Part shown: positions 1-10,263 of the stretch, one piece after another | Numbering within the stretch: position 1 is the first letter of the stretch | How the letters are laid out: every line of letters begins with the position of its first letter | Source of the DNA: Flavobacteriia bacterium | GTDB lineage: Bacteria > Bacteroidota > Bacteroidia > Flavobacteriales_D > Crocinitomicaceae | Assembly (NCBI GenBank): GCA_947464135.1 | Contig: CANHVK010000010.1 | Location: forward strand, 1 to 47,815 | Length of the DNA stretch: 47,815 nt | Direction of reading: 5' to 3' | Notes under the pieces: generated by a model | Seen by the model: the letters and a program-made list of their open reading frames with translations, nothing else | Told to the model about the DNA's origin: nothing | Databases searched by the model: none | Position numbers and translations under genes: made by a program

Positions 1-2
1 AA

Positions 3-353
3 GATGGTGTTCTTACATATTATTACGATGATGGAACGCTTTTAAAATCTGAAAGTTGGAGTAATGATATTAAAAATGGATCATTTATTACATATTATTA
101 TCAAGGTTTTATTCAAATATCGGAAAATTATAAAAAAGGGATTAAAGAAGGTTGGTTTGAAGAGTACCACACCAATAAAAAACTTAAATTAAGATCATTA
201 TACAAAAAAGGAGTTTTAATTGAAGAGCATGAATTCAATGAAAAAGGTAAAGAAATAAAAACCTACCCTGAAGTTGTTGTAGAAAAAGATGTTGAAGATG
301 ATGATATTGATCAAGAAATTAAAGAGAAAAAAAAGAAGAGAAAAAAAGAATAA
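3..353 (+). CDS. MORN-repeat (YwqK-like) protein, 3' end only
   Basis: Open from the left edge to a TAA stop; the true start lies outside the window. The visible 116 residues contain repeated units of the MORN_2 kind: DGVLTYYYDDGTL, NGSFITYYYQG, KEGWFEEYHTNKKLK and KKGVLIEEHEF, each an aromatic/glycine beta-hairpin unit about 22-24 residues long. The protein ends in a highly charged tail rich in Asp/Glu then Lys/Arg. Such proteins are common in Bacteroidota and are often named 'YwqK family antitoxin' after a Bacillus homologue, but no toxin partner is visible and I do not infer one. It converges on the next minus-strand gene with one base between the stop codons and no terminator hairpin. The MORN-type call is fairly secure; the role is unknown. 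Confidence 0.75.
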   Translation, partial: DGVLTYYYDDGTLLKSESWSNDIKNGSFITYYYQGFIQISENYKKGIKEGWFEEYHTNKKLKLRSLYKKGVLIEEHEFNEKGKEIKTYPEVVVEKDVEDDDIDQEIKEKKKKRKKE

Positions 354-354
354 T

Positions 355-987
355 TTACTTAATTTTTAGTTTACCTGATTTCCATGCATCAATGAATTGA
401 CTCCATGCAACTGGATTAAAAAGATTATTAACAGGACTTTGTCCAATTGTATATAATCTAGTATATTGTTGATTCTTCTGCCATGCAAAAACACTTGTTG
501 CGTCATTTTCAATAGTAGTTGCCAAATATGCTAAGTTAGAACCTGACAACATCTTTTGAGCTCTGCGTAAAGCATCATCATATGTCTCCATTTCAACGAA
601 TGCTCGTGAGAAATCTTCTTTGGAAGGCCACGGATAGATTGTAATCACTGGAGGATTTATTGAGTCACAACGTAGAATATGAATTATTGAATATCGGTCA
701 TCAGTTAAAGTATCAGGAACAATGTATGATGACTTAAAATATCCAAATCTGTTGAAAATGAGAGTATCTCCAGGTAAAACGACAGTAGAAAAATATCCAT
801 AAGCATCTGAAAGCGTCCCTCTTTTAACTGTTTTGTTATAAATTGAAGAATAAGCAATTGATTTTAAACTATCTGATGATACTACAACACCTGAAAGCTG
901 AATTAATTTATGATTAGTTTTTTCTGATTTTTGAGAATATCCAACGATTATAAAAAACAGAGTAAAAACAATGGTAAGTTTATACAT
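355..987 (-). CDS. Exported carboxypeptidase-regulatory-like domain protein
   Basis: 210 residues. The N-terminus MYKLTIVFTLFFIIVGYSQ is a standard signal peptide of the Bacteroidota kind, ending in Ser-Gln. Residues about 30-85 (LSGVVVSSDSLKSIAYSSI, then GTLSDAYGYFSTVVLPGD) have the pattern of a CarboxypepD_reg-like beta-sandwich: G-V-V, a variable loop, then 'T.sD.yGyFs..v..GD.l.f...Gy'. These domains occur at the N-terminus of TonB-dependent transporters and in stand-alone envelope proteins; here there is no barrel after it. The C-terminal half (residues 110-210) has an Asp/Tyr-rich helical stretch and an NNLFNPVAW motif that I cannot assign. The protein is probably periplasmic or at the outer membrane. 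The gene is divergent from guaB across 111 bases. The domain call is moderate; function is unknown. Confidence 0.65.
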   Translation of the reverse strand: MYKLTIVFTLFFIIVGYSQKSEKTNHKLIQLSGVVVSSDSLKSIAYSSIYNKTVKRGTLSDAYGYFSTVVLPGDTLIFNRFGYFKSSYIVPDTLTDDRYSIIHILRCDSINPPVITIYPWPSKEDFSRAFVEMETYDDALRRAQKMLSGSNLAYLATTIENDATSVFAWQKNQQYTRLYTIGQSPVNNLFNPVAWSQFIDAWKSGKLKIK

Positions 988-1041
988 TTTAATAAATTAA
1001 ATTTAATAAAAATAATACATTTTAATTATTGTTAAAATTAA

Positions 1042-2571
<1,530 letters not shown>

Positions 2572-2605
2572 TATTTAAATCAGTTATACTTTTTAAATTT
2601 TGTTT

Positions 2606-4567
2606 ATGAAAAAAATCATCTTTTTTACTGTTTTATCATTTTATTCGTCCCTATTTTTTTCTCAAAGTAATAAATTTCAAGATAATATTGTTTTAGAAAT
2701 AAATGGAAAACCAGTTTATAAATCAGATTTTCTTCAGATTTATTTAAAAAATAATAATAACCCTAAGTTTGATAAAAAATCAATTGATGAATATCTTGAA
2801 TTATATAAAAAATTCAAACTTAAAGTTAATGAGGCTGAAGCTCTTGGATATGATACTATTGTTAAACTAAAAAAAGAATTAGAAGGTTATAGAAAAACAC
2901 TTGCGAACTCATATTTGATTGATAAAGAAGAAAATACTAAGTTAGTTGAAGAGGCTTACTCCAGACTAAAAACCGAAATACGAGCTTCTCATATTCTTAT
3001 AAAACCAAAAACTTCAAATCCTGATGATACAGTCAAAGCATATGAATTTATTAAAGAAATCCGAAAAAAAGCATTAGATGGTGAAGATTTTGGTTTACTT
3101 GCAAGGCAGTATTCAGAGGACCCATCTGTTACATTAAATAATGGTGATTTAGGATTTTTCACAGCTTTTCAAATGGTATATCCTTTTGAAGAAGCAGCTT
3201 ATAACCTAAAAATAAATGAAGTTTCAAATATAATTAAAACGCGATTCGGTTATCATTTAGTTAAATTAACTGATGAAAGACCAGCAAGAGGAATTATTAA
3301 GGCTGCACACATAATGATTGCTGTCAAAAAAGATGCAAAATATGAAGAAGTAGAATCAGCTAGAAAAAAAATAGATGAAATCTATCAAAAATTAGTAAGT
3401 GGTGAAAAATTTGAAGATTTAGCAAATAACTACTCTGATGATCCTGGTTCTAGTGATAAAGGGGGGAAATTACCAGAATTTGGAAGTGGAACATCAACGA
3501 GAATGGTTTCTGAGTTTGAAGACCAGGCATTCAAATTAACTCAAAATGGTGAAATTACATCACCTTTTCAAACTGATTTTGGTTTTCATATTGTTAAAAG
3601 AATTAATTATACACCTCTCGCATCATTTGAAGCACTTAAAAAGGAATTACAGAATAAAGTAAACAAAGATGAAAGAAGTAAAAAAACTCAACATTCATTT
3701 ATTAACAAATTAAAACAAGAATACAATTACTCTTTTAATGACAAAAAAGCGATTAAATGGTTTGTAAAAAATATTGATTCCAATTATTATTTCGGAAAAT
3801 GGAATGATAATAAGTTAACTACAAATAAGGTTATTTTTTATTTTGATAACAAACCGTTCACTCAAAAAATGTTTAGTGACTTTTTGAAAAATAATTTTAG
3901 ACAAGTTGGTAAAACATCAAATATTGATTTGATAAATAAACAATTTAATAACTGGGTAAATGCTGAAATTTTGAAATATGAAGAAAGTAGATTAGAGTCG
4001 AAATATCCTGAATTTAAATCATTGATGCAAGAATATCACGATGGAGTTTTACTTTATGAAATTATGACTGATAAGGTTTGGAATAAAGCAAGTTTAGATA
4101 CAATTGGATTACAGAATTTTTATTCTAGCAATACTTCAAAATATCAATGGAAAACAAGAATAGATGCTACTATTTACGAATGTCAAACAAATGATATAGC
4201 ACTTAGGGTTATTAAAATGTTAAAATCAAATGATACAATTAATTCAAAACATATTATAGAGAAAATAAATTTGACATCAGAATTAAATTTAAAAGTGAAG
4301 ATGAATAAATATGAAGTAGAAGATCTTCCATATTTAACAAATGTAAATTTAAAGAAGGGAATTACAAGTGTAATACCATATAATGGTAAGTTTTATGTTT
4401 TGAAAATATCTGAAATAATACAACCTACACCCAAATCGTTAAAGGAAGCAAAGGGTTTAATAGTAAGTGATTACCAAAACTTTCTTGAAAAGAATTGGTT
4501 GGATGAGCTAAATAAAAAGTATGCTTTTCGAATTAATGAAGAAATAATTTACAATCTTAATAAATAA
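2606..4567 (+). CDS. Periplasmic parvulin-type peptidyl-prolyl isomerase, two rotamase domains
   Basis: 653 residues from the ATG at 2606; a TTG two codons upstream is less likely as start. The signal peptide is MKKIIFFTVLSFYSSLFFSQ. Two PpiC/parvulin domains follow at about residues 125-222 (start IRASHILIKP; ending RFGYHLVKLTDERP) and 229-335 (AAHIMIAVKK to DFGFHIVKR). Each has the family's 'F..LA..YS.DP.s...GG.l..f' core, although the first has NNGDLGFF in place of GG. The C-terminal 300 residues are Asn/Lys-rich and have no recognised domain. Parvulins of this layout (SurA/PpiD-like) act as chaperones or prolyl isomerases for outer-membrane proteins. It shares a TAATG stop/start overlap with the next parvulin gene, implying translational coupling. 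Family call strong; client proteins unknown. Confidence 0.9.
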   Translation: MKKIIFFTVLSFYSSLFFSQSNKFQDNIVLEINGKPVYKSDFLQIYLKNNNNPKFDKKSIDEYLELYKKFKLKVNEAEALGYDTIVKLKKELEGYRKTLANSYLIDKEENTKLVEEAYSRLKTEIRASHILIKPKTSNPDDTVKAYEFIKEIRKKALDGEDFGLLARQYSEDPSVTLNNGDLGFFTAFQMVYPFEEAAYNLKINEVSNIIKTRFGYHLVKLTDERPARGIIKAAHIMIAVKKDAKYEEVESARKKIDEIYQKLVSGEKFEDLANNYSDDPGSSDKGGKLPEFGSGTSTRMVSEFEDQAFKLTQNGEITSPFQTDFGFHIVKRINYTPLASFEALKKELQNKVNKDERSKKTQHSFINKLKQEYNYSFNDKKAIKWFVKNIDSNYYFGKWNDNKLTTNKVIFYFDNKPFTQKMFSDFLKNNFRQVGKTSNIDLINKQFNNWVNAEILKYEESRLESKYPEFKSLMQEYHDGVLLYEIMTDKVWNKASLDTIGLQNFYSSNTSKYQWKTRIDATIYECQTNDIALRVIKMLKSNDTINSKHIIEKINLTSELNLKVKMNKYEVEDLPYLTNVNLKKGITSVIPYNGKFYVLKISEIIQPTPKSLKEAKGLIVSDYQNFLEKNWLDELNKKYAFRINEEIIYNLNK

Positions 4568-5916
4568 TGAAACATAAATATTTTTTGACTTTAAGCATTG
4601 TATTTGTTTTATTTAATAATCTATTTTCTCAAACAACTAAGTCTATAGATAAAATAGTTGCATACATTGGCGATCAGATAATTCTTAAGTCTGATATTGA
4701 AAATACTAAGTTACAAGCCATACAAGAAAGTTCTCCGAATATGTCTAATTGTGAAGTTTTAGATTTATTAATAATGCAAAAATTATTATTAAATCAGGCT
4801 GAATTAGATAGTATTAAAATAAGTGATGCTCAGGTTGATGGAGAAATGGAAAACAGATTAAGAATAATAGAAAATCAAATAGGTAGTAGACAAAAACTGG
4901 AAGAGTTTTATGGAAAGTCATCCACTCAAATTAAAATAGAGATGAAAGATGCCATAAAGAAAAAGCTTTTAACTGAAGAAATGCAAAGACAAATAACATC
5001 TTCTATTCAGATTACACCAAAAGAAATAGAGGAGTATTTTTATCAATTACCAAAAGATAGTATCCCTTACATAAATACAAAACTTTCTTTTCAACAAATT
5101 GTAATTTTCCCTAAGATCACCAAAGAAGATAAAGAAAATACATATAAAAAATTAGGAGACGTAAGAGAATCTATTTTAAAAGGTAAAAGTTTTGAAAGTC
5201 AAGCCAGATTATATTCTCAAGATCCTGGATCAGCATCACAAGGAGGTACAATTTCAGCATCTCGAGGAATGATGGTTCCGCAGTTCGAAGCGACAGTTTT
5301 TAGTTTAAAACCAGGAGAGATTAGTCGAATTATAGAAACTGATTATGGCTATCATATAATTCAATTGGTTGAAAGAAAAGGTGATGATTATACTTGTAAG
5401 CATATTTTAATGATTCCAGAGTTTAGTAGAGAAAGTTTAAATGAAGCATCTATTAAAATAGAAGAATGTTATGGCAAGTTAAAAGAAAATCAAATTACAT
5501 GGAATGAAGCAATTAAAATATACTCAAATGATAATAATACAAAGAATAATTATGGAATAATTACAAATCCTATAACTGGAGAACAAAGCTGGAGTTCGGA
5601 AGATTTAAATCAAATTGACCAACAAATATATTTATTGACTAGTTCCCTAAATAAAGGTGATTTAACAAAACCTACATTGTACTTTGATTTTTATGAAAGA
5701 AAACAAGGAATAAGAATAGTAAGATTAATGGATAGGCTACCACAACACCTAGCTAACCTTAAAGATGATTATGTTTTAATACAAAAAGCTACAGAGAATA
5801 AGAAAAAACAAGAAGTTATAAAAAAATGGGTTTCATCAAAAATTTCAATTAATTACATAAATATAGATTCTGAATTTTTGAATTGTTCTTTTATGTTTCC
5901 ATGGAAAAAATCTTAA
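4567..5916 (+). CDS. SurA-like periplasmic peptidyl-prolyl isomerase/chaperone
   Basis: 449 residues with a signal peptide ending in LFSQ. The N-terminal SurA-type helical region starts IDKIVAYIGDQIILKSDIE and includes the typical LLDLLIMQKLLLNQAE-like helix pair (here VLDLLIMQKLLLNQAE). The first parvulin domain spans about residues 172-275 (LSFQQIVIFPK, SQDPGSASQGG, DYGYHIIQLVER). A second, degenerate parvulin-like region follows at about 277-385 (CKHILMIPEF, but no GG motif). The ending 'NCSFMFPWKKS' is typical of Bacteroidota SurA homologues as I recall them. The expected role is guiding unfolded outer-membrane proteins through the periplasm. The start ATG overlaps the upstream stop by one base, and moxR follows after three bases, so this is one operon. 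The gene symbol surA is plausible, but orthology cannot be proven by eye. Confidence 0.9.
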   Translation: MKHKYFLTLSIVFVLFNNLFSQTTKSIDKIVAYIGDQIILKSDIENTKLQAIQESSPNMSNCEVLDLLIMQKLLLNQAELDSIKISDAQVDGEMENRLRIIENQIGSRQKLEEFYGKSSTQIKIEMKDAIKKKLLTEEMQRQITSSIQITPKEIEEYFYQLPKDSIPYINTKLSFQQIVIFPKITKEDKENTYKKLGDVRESILKGKSFESQARLYSQDPGSASQGGTISASRGMMVPQFEATVFSLKPGEISRIIETDYGYHIIQLVERKGDDYTCKHILMIPEFSRESLNEASIKIEECYGKLKENQITWNEAIKIYSNDNNTKNNYGIITNPITGEQSWSSEDLNQIDQQIYLLTSSLNKGDLTKPTLYFDFYERKQGIRIVRLMDRLPQHLANLKDDYVLIQKATENKKKQEVIKKWVSSKISINYINIDSEFLNCSFMFPWKKS

Positions 5917-5919
5917 ATT

Positions 5920-6873
5920 ATGAATGATTTAATTACTGCAGATAATTTTAAAAAGGATTTTGCAAGCCTTAAAAATGAAATACACAAAGTAATTGTAGGG
6001 CAAGATGAAATTGTAAATCAGTTAATGATTGCAATTTTTTCAGGAGGTCATGCTTTATTAATAGGTGTCCCTGGATTGGCTAAAACTTTACTTGTGAATA
6101 CAATTTCTAAGACTCTAGGTCTTTCTTTTAATAGAATCCAATTTACACCTGATCTTATGCCTTCAGATATAGTTGGGACTGAAATTTTAGATGAAATGAA
6201 ACAATTTAAATTTGTTAAAGGGCCTATTTTCCACCATTTATTATTAGCTGATGAAATTAATAGAACGCCCCCAAAAACTCAGGCAGCATTACTTGAAGCT
6301 ATGCAAGAAAAATCAGTTACAGCTGCTGGGAAAACATATAATCTTCCAAAACCATTTTTTGTACTGGCAACTCAAAACCCTATTGAGCAAGAAGGTACTT
6401 ATCCTTTACCTGAAGCTCAATTAGATCGTTTTATGTTTAATATCTGGGTTGACTATCCAAGTTTTATTGAAGAGTTAGCGATTGTAAAATCTACTACTTA
6501 TAATACAAAAATTGAAATCTCTCAGGTTTTAAATGAATCAAAAATATCTGAATATCAAGAATTAGTAAGAAATATTCCTGTTACAGATAATGTTTTGGAA
6601 TATGCTGTTAAATTGGTAAATAAGACTAGAAAAAACAGTGAATTTGCTACAGATATTTCTAATAATTACATATCTTGGGGTGCTGGACCAAGAGCTTCAC
6701 AAAATCTTATACTTGCTGCTAAATGTCACGCTCTAATCAATGGTAAATTATCACCTGATATTGAAGATGTAAAGTCAGTCGCTAAACCTGTTTTAAGACA
6801 TAGAATTGTTATAAACTACAGAGCAGAAGCAGAAGGATACAATGTAGATAAAATCATTGATAATTTACTATAA
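5920..6873 (+). CDS. MoxR-family AAA+ ATPase
   Basis: 317 residues, normal for the family. Walker A is GVPGLAKT (about residues 49-56) and Walker B with sensor context is LLLADEINRTPPKTQAALLEAMQE-like, read here as LLADEINR at about 109-116 followed by PPKTQAALLEAM. Sensor 1 is FVLATQNPIEQEGTYPLPEA and the C-terminal lid includes GAGPRASQNLI and the RHRI arginine. MoxR ATPases act as chaperones that assemble or activate protein complexes, usually with DUF58/VWA partners encoded directly downstream. Here the next gene is a SirB1-like protein with its own apparent promoter, and no DUF58 or VWA gene is in the window. The gene is last in the guaB-parvulin-parvulin-moxR run. Confidence 0.95.
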   Translation: MNDLITADNFKKDFASLKNEIHKVIVGQDEIVNQLMIAIFSGGHALLIGVPGLAKTLLVNTISKTLGLSFNRIQFTPDLMPSDIVGTEILDEMKQFKFVKGPIFHHLLLADEINRTPPKTQAALLEAMQEKSVTAAGKTYNLPKPFFVLATQNPIEQEGTYPLPEAQLDRFMFNIWVDYPSFIEELAIVKSTTYNTKIEISQVLNESKISEYQELVRNIPVTDNVLEYAVKLVNKTRKNSEFATDISNNYISWGAGPRASQNLILAAKCHALINGKLSPDIEDVKSVAKPVLRHRIVINYRAEAEGYNVDKIIDNLL

Positions 6874-6933
6874 TTAACATTTATAACTTTATAAGTTCAT
6901 ATTTTTATGATGTAATCATATCGGTACTAATTC

Positions 6934-6941
6934 TATTTTTG
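6934..6941 (+). promoter_or_regulatory. Candidate -7 element giving a leaderless mRNA for the SirB1-like gene
   Basis: TATTTTTG fits TAnnTTTG, and its last base is only six bases before the ATG at 6948. If used, transcription would start at or within a base or two of the start codon. No clear TTG stands at -33, so confidence is limited. Confidence 0.45.
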
Positions 6942-6947
6942 CAATAG

Positions 6948-7826
6948 ATGGAAGAACAAAAAGCCATAATTGCATTAATACAATTATTAGAAGATCCAGA
7001 TGATAATATTTTTCATCATGTTTATGGACAACTTCTTAGATATGGTAAAAAAGTAATACCTATACTAGAATCTTCTTGGGAGTTAGATGTTAAAACTAAT
7101 GAACATCGCGATCGAATAGAAAATCTAATTCACGAAATACAATTTAATGAGATTGTTACAAATCTAAAGGTTTGGAAAAAAACTGAAAATAAAGATTTAA
7201 TTGATGCCTGGTTAATAATTTCAACTTGGAAATATCCAGGTCTTAACACTGAAGTGATTAAAGATAAGATAAACAGTATAAAACAAGATGTTTGGCTTGA
7301 AATAAATGAACATCAAACAGCTTATGAAAAGGTTAAAATTTTAAATAAGATATTCTTTCAAATAAATAAATTCAAAGGCAATAATCAAAACTATCATTCT
7401 CCATTAAATTCATATATAAATACGGTTTTGGAAACAAAGCAAGGTAATCCTTTAAGTTTAAGTATTATATATAGTTATGTTGCTCAAAAGCTGAATATAC
7501 CAATTTATGGAGTTAATTTGCCTAATCATTTTATACTTGCTTATATTGACGAAAATAAAGTAAATCCTTTACTTGGAAAGGATACAAAATCTGGAGTGTT
7601 ATTTTATATAAATGCTTTTTCTAATGGATCTATTCTTTACGAAGAAGATATAAAATCATTTTTAAATCAATTAAAAATACAAGAGCATTTATCCCATTTT
7701 GAACCATGTGGGAATACATTAATTATTCAAAGAATTTTAATTAATTTAATTTCATCTTATCAATCAATTGGAAAAATTGAACAGGTGAATGAACTTATTC
7801 AATTAAAACAAATTTTAATCAATTAA
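6948..7826 (+). CDS. SirB1/transglutaminase-like family protein
   Basis: 292 residues, no signal peptide, so cytosolic. The recognisable core is at about residues 155-200: QGNPLSLSIIYSYVAQKLN followed by PIYGVNLPNHFILAY, the signature of the SirB1 (Transglut_core2) family. The family keeps the transglutaminase-like fold. The His of the NHF motif is present, but no Cys sits at the equivalent catalytic position (GNPLSLS), which I recall as the normal state in this family. The N-terminal 100 residues are helical, and the last 60 residues look like a short TPR hairpin (TLIIQRILINLISSYQSIGK). The E. coli homologue (SirB1/YchA) has no firmly established biochemical role. The gene follows moxR after 74 bases holding a promoter-like element and converges on purL. 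Confidence 0.8.
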   Translation: MEEQKAIIALIQLLEDPDDNIFHHVYGQLLRYGKKVIPILESSWELDVKTNEHRDRIENLIHEIQFNEIVTNLKVWKKTENKDLIDAWLIISTWKYPGLNTEVIKDKINSIKQDVWLEINEHQTAYEKVKILNKIFFQINKFKGNNQNYHSPLNSYINTVLETKQGNPLSLSIIYSYVAQKLNIPIYGVNLPNHFILAYIDENKVNPLLGKDTKSGVLFYINAFSNGSILYEEDIKSFLNQLKIQEHLSHFEPCGNTLIIQRILINLISSYQSIGKIEQVNELIQLKQILIN

Positions 7827-7844
7827 ATTTGGCTTTGACAAAAT

Positions 7845-7876
7845 AAAAAAGACGTCACATATTGGACGTCTTTTTT
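7845..7876. terminator. Bidirectional rho-independent terminator
   Basis: Perfect 12-bp inverted repeat AAAAAAGACGTC / GACGTCTTTTTT with the 8-base loop ACATATTG, giving a T-run on both strands. It sits between the convergent SirB1-like gene and purL and can end both transcripts. Confidence 0.9.
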
Positions 7877-7899
7877 TAAAAATTTATACGATTAAAGAA

Positions 7900-10137
7900 T
7901 TAATTCTCAAGTTTTTTTCCTAAAGAATTTTCATAAATATCTTTAATTTCATTACAGAATCCATAATGATCTTCATCTACCACAAATTTTCCTTTTGTTA
8001 CATGTCCTAACAGAGTAAAATTGACACCGGTTGACACCATAAATTCTATAAAGTCTTCTTCTTTGTCTTCTGGTAAAGTAACAATAACTCTGCCCTGTGA
8101 TTCACCAAATAAGAATGCATCTTCTCTAACTTCAGAATCTGAAACTATATCGAAACCTAATCCTCTAGGAAAAGACATTTCAGAAAGAGTAACAAACAAA
8201 CCACCATCAGAACAATCGTGTGCTGCATTAATTAATTTTCCATTAATTAAACCTTTCACTGCTTGATGCAATTCGAATTCTTTTTCTAAATCAAAGTATG
8301 GAGCAGGTGAAGCTTGAATTTTATGATAAGATGATAAATATTCAGAAGAAGCAATATCTTCAACGATTTCACCTAATAAAAAAATTAAATCTCCTTTTTG
8401 TTTAAAATCTAGAGTCATTAAATCTTCTTTGTTTTCAATAACACCAATCATTCCGATTGTAGGTGTAGGGAAAACAGGTATCTCTTTTCCAGCAATTACA
8501 GATTGATTATAGAAAGAAACATTTCCACCAGTAACAGGAGTTTCAAATTTTAAACATGCTGCTGACATTCCTTTAATTGCGCCAACAAATTGCCAATAGG
8601 ATTCTGGGTTATAAGGATTACCAAAATTCAAACAATTTGTAATTGCACTTGGATTTCCACCAGCACAAGTAATGTTTCTCGCTGCTTCAGAAACAGCTAT
8701 CATTGTTCCAACTTCTGGATCAGCATTAACATAACGTGAATTACAATCAACAGTCATAGCTAATGCTTTATTAGTTCCTTTTATGTTTACAACCCCTGCA
8801 TCTGAAGGTCTATTTGTTACCATATTTTTTGTTCCAACCATTGAATCATATTGCTCATAAACCCATCGTTTAGAAGCAATATTAGGATGTTGCATTAAAA
8901 ACATTGCAACTTCTTTTAAATCTTCAGGTTGTGGTACTGAATTAATATCAAATTTTTTATATTCTTGATAATAAGCAGGTTCTTGATATTCACGTTGATA
9001 TTGAGGAGCTCCACCACCTAGAACCAATGATTCAGCAGGTACATCACCTACTAATTCACCATTCATATAATATCTGATACGACCAGTATCAGTAACAACA
9101 CCAATTTCTTCAGCGTGTAAATCCCATTTGTCAAAAATTCGTTTTACTACATCTTCTTTCCCTTTCTGAACTACTACAAGCATCCTTTCTTGAGATTCAG
9201 ACAATAAAATTTCGTATGGTAACATATTTTGTTGACGAGTAGGAACTCTATCCAAATGAATTTCCATTCCTACACCACCACCAGCACTCATTTCACATGT
9301 TGAACAAGTGATCCCAGCGGCACCCATATCTTGCATCCCAACGATAGCATCTGTTTCAGCTAATTCCATTGTAGCTTCTAACAATAGTTTTTCTTGGAAA
9401 GGGTCTCCTACTTGAACGGATGGTAAATCTTGTGCAGATTCTTCAGTGATATCTTTTGATGCAAAAGCAGCACCTGCAATTCCATCCTTACCTGTTGCAG
9501 AACCAACTATGTATACAGGATTACCTGGGCCTTTAGCTTTAGCAGAAATAATTTTTTTTGTATCAATTAATCCAGCAGAGAAAGCATTAACTAATGGGTT
9601 TTGATTATATGAGCTATCAAAAAACACTTCACCCCCTACGATTGGAATACCAAATGAATTTCCATAATCACCAATACCTTTAACAACACCTTTAACCAAC
9701 CATTTAGTTCTTTCAGAATCAATATCACCAAAACGTAATGAATTTAACTGAGCAATAGGTCTTGCTCCCATTGTAAAAATATCACGATTGATTCCACCAA
9801 CACCTGTTGCAGCACCTTGATATGGTTCCAATGCACTTGGGTGATTATGAGATTCAATTTTAAATGCACATCCAATACCATCACCTAAATCAACTAACCC
9901 AGCATTTTCTTCACCTGCTTTTACAAGCATATGAGGTCCATCTTTTGGTAATTGTTTTAACCAATATATAGAATTTTTATATGAACAATGTTCAGACCAC
10001 ATTACGGAATAAACACTTGTTTCTGTGAAATTTGGAGTTCTACCCAAAATCTCTTTAATCATTTCAAATTCATCAGCACGTAAACCAAGTTCTATTGCTT
10101 GTTCAACAGTTGCTTCTTGTTGTAAGGTACTTTCCAT
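7900..10137 (-). CDS. purL: Phosphoribosylformylglycinamidine synthase, small PurL
   Basis: 745 residues from the ATG at 10137, starting [19 protein letters not shown]. The frame extends 25 codons further upstream, but that extension runs through the promoter-like sequence and is rejected as coding. The enzyme converts FGAR to FGAM with ATP and ammonia in de novo purine synthesis; the small form works with separate PurQ and PurS, neither of which is in this window. Diagnostic motifs: [12 protein letters not shown] near the N-terminus, [20 protein letters not shown] with the catalytic His, then GVGGINRDI, the ATP-binding [20 protein letters not shown], and in the second half [15 protein letters not shown] and HDCSDGGLF. 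Length fits the 730-745-residue small type, not the 1,300-residue fused type. It is transcribed alone from a promoter that contains a palindrome. Confidence 0.97.
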   Translation of the reverse strand: MESTLQQEATVEQAIELGLRADEFEMIKEILGRTPNFTETSVYSVMWSEHCSYKNSIYWLKQLPKDGPHMLVKAGEENAGLVDLGDGIGCAFKIESHNHPSALEPYQGAATGVGGINRDIFTMGARPIAQLNSLRFGDIDSERTKWLVKGVVKGIGDYGNSFGIPIVGGEVFFDSSYNQNPLVNAFSAGLIDTKKIISAKAKGPGNPVYIVGSATGKDGIAGAAFASKDITEESAQDLPSVQVGDPFQEKLLLEATMELAETDAIVGMQDMGAAGITCSTCEMSAGGGVGMEIHLDRVPTRQQNMLPYEILLSESQERMLVVVQKGKEDVVKRIFDKWDLHAEEIGVVTDTGRIRYYMNGELVGDVPAESLVLGGGAPQYQREYQEPAYYQEYKKFDINSVPQPEDLKEVAMFLMQHPNIASKRWVYEQYDSMVGTKNMVTNRPSDAGVVNIKGTNKALAMTVDCNSRYVNADPEVGTMIAVSEAARNITCAGGNPSAITNCLNFGNPYNPESYWQFVGAIKGMSAACLKFETPVTGGNVSFYNQSVIAGKEIPVFPTPTIGMIGVIENKEDLMTLDFKQKGDLIFLLGEIVEDIASSEYLSSYHKIQASPAPYFDLEKEFELHQAVKGLINGKLINAAHDCSDGGLFVTLSEMSFPRGLGFDIVSDSEVREDAFLFGESQGRVIVTLPEDKEEDFIEFMVSTGVNFTLLGHVTKGKFVVDEDHYGFCNEIKDIYENSLGKKLEN

Positions 10138-10158
10138 ATGATAATTGTAAATCGAATG

Positions 10159-10166
10159 CAAAAATA
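10159..10166 (-). promoter_or_regulatory. Candidate -7 element of purL
   Basis: On the minus strand the sequence reads TATTTTTG, a match to TAnnTTTG, 21 bases before the purL ATG at 10137. This gives a plausible short leader and supports the downstream start over the longer frame. Confidence 0.55.
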
Positions 10167-10170
10167 CACA

Positions 10171-10183
10171 TTCACAATGTGAA
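10171..10183. promoter_or_regulatory. Palindrome in the purL promoter, candidate operator
   Basis: TTCACAATGTGAA is a perfect 6-bp inverted repeat around one central base. It lies four bases upstream of the purL -7 element, between the expected -33 and -7 positions, where a bound dimeric repressor would block RNA polymerase. The regulator is unknown. Confidence 0.45.
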
Positions 10184-10242
10184 AAAATGAAATTAAAATT
10201 GAATTTTATCAACTATTTAGTCATAAAAAGTAACCCTAAAAG

Positions 10243-10250
10243 TATCTTTG
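10243..10250 (+). promoter_or_regulatory. Candidate -7 element for the membrane-protein block
   Basis: TATCTTTG matches TAnnTTTG, 13 bases before the ATG at 10264, divergent from the purL promoter. No convincing TTG is found 19-21 bases upstream. The predicted leader is only a few bases long. Confidence 0.45.
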
Positions 10251-10263
10251 AAAAACAATAGAA

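Noticed and set aside
1-353. MORN-repeat gene as an antitoxin of a toxin-antitoxin pair
   Set aside because: The YwqK antitoxin label is inherited annotation; no toxin gene is adjacent in the visible sequence.
3455-3475. Run of six G flanked by A as a possible programmed frameshift site in the first parvulin gene
   Set aside because: The normal frame continues with an intact parvulin domain across it, and no overlapping alternative frame is long enough.
10138-10212. Extension of purL by 25 codons upstream of MESTLQQ
   Set aside because: The segment contains the -7 element and palindrome, and its residues do not resemble PurL N-termini, whereas MEST...VEQAIELGL does.
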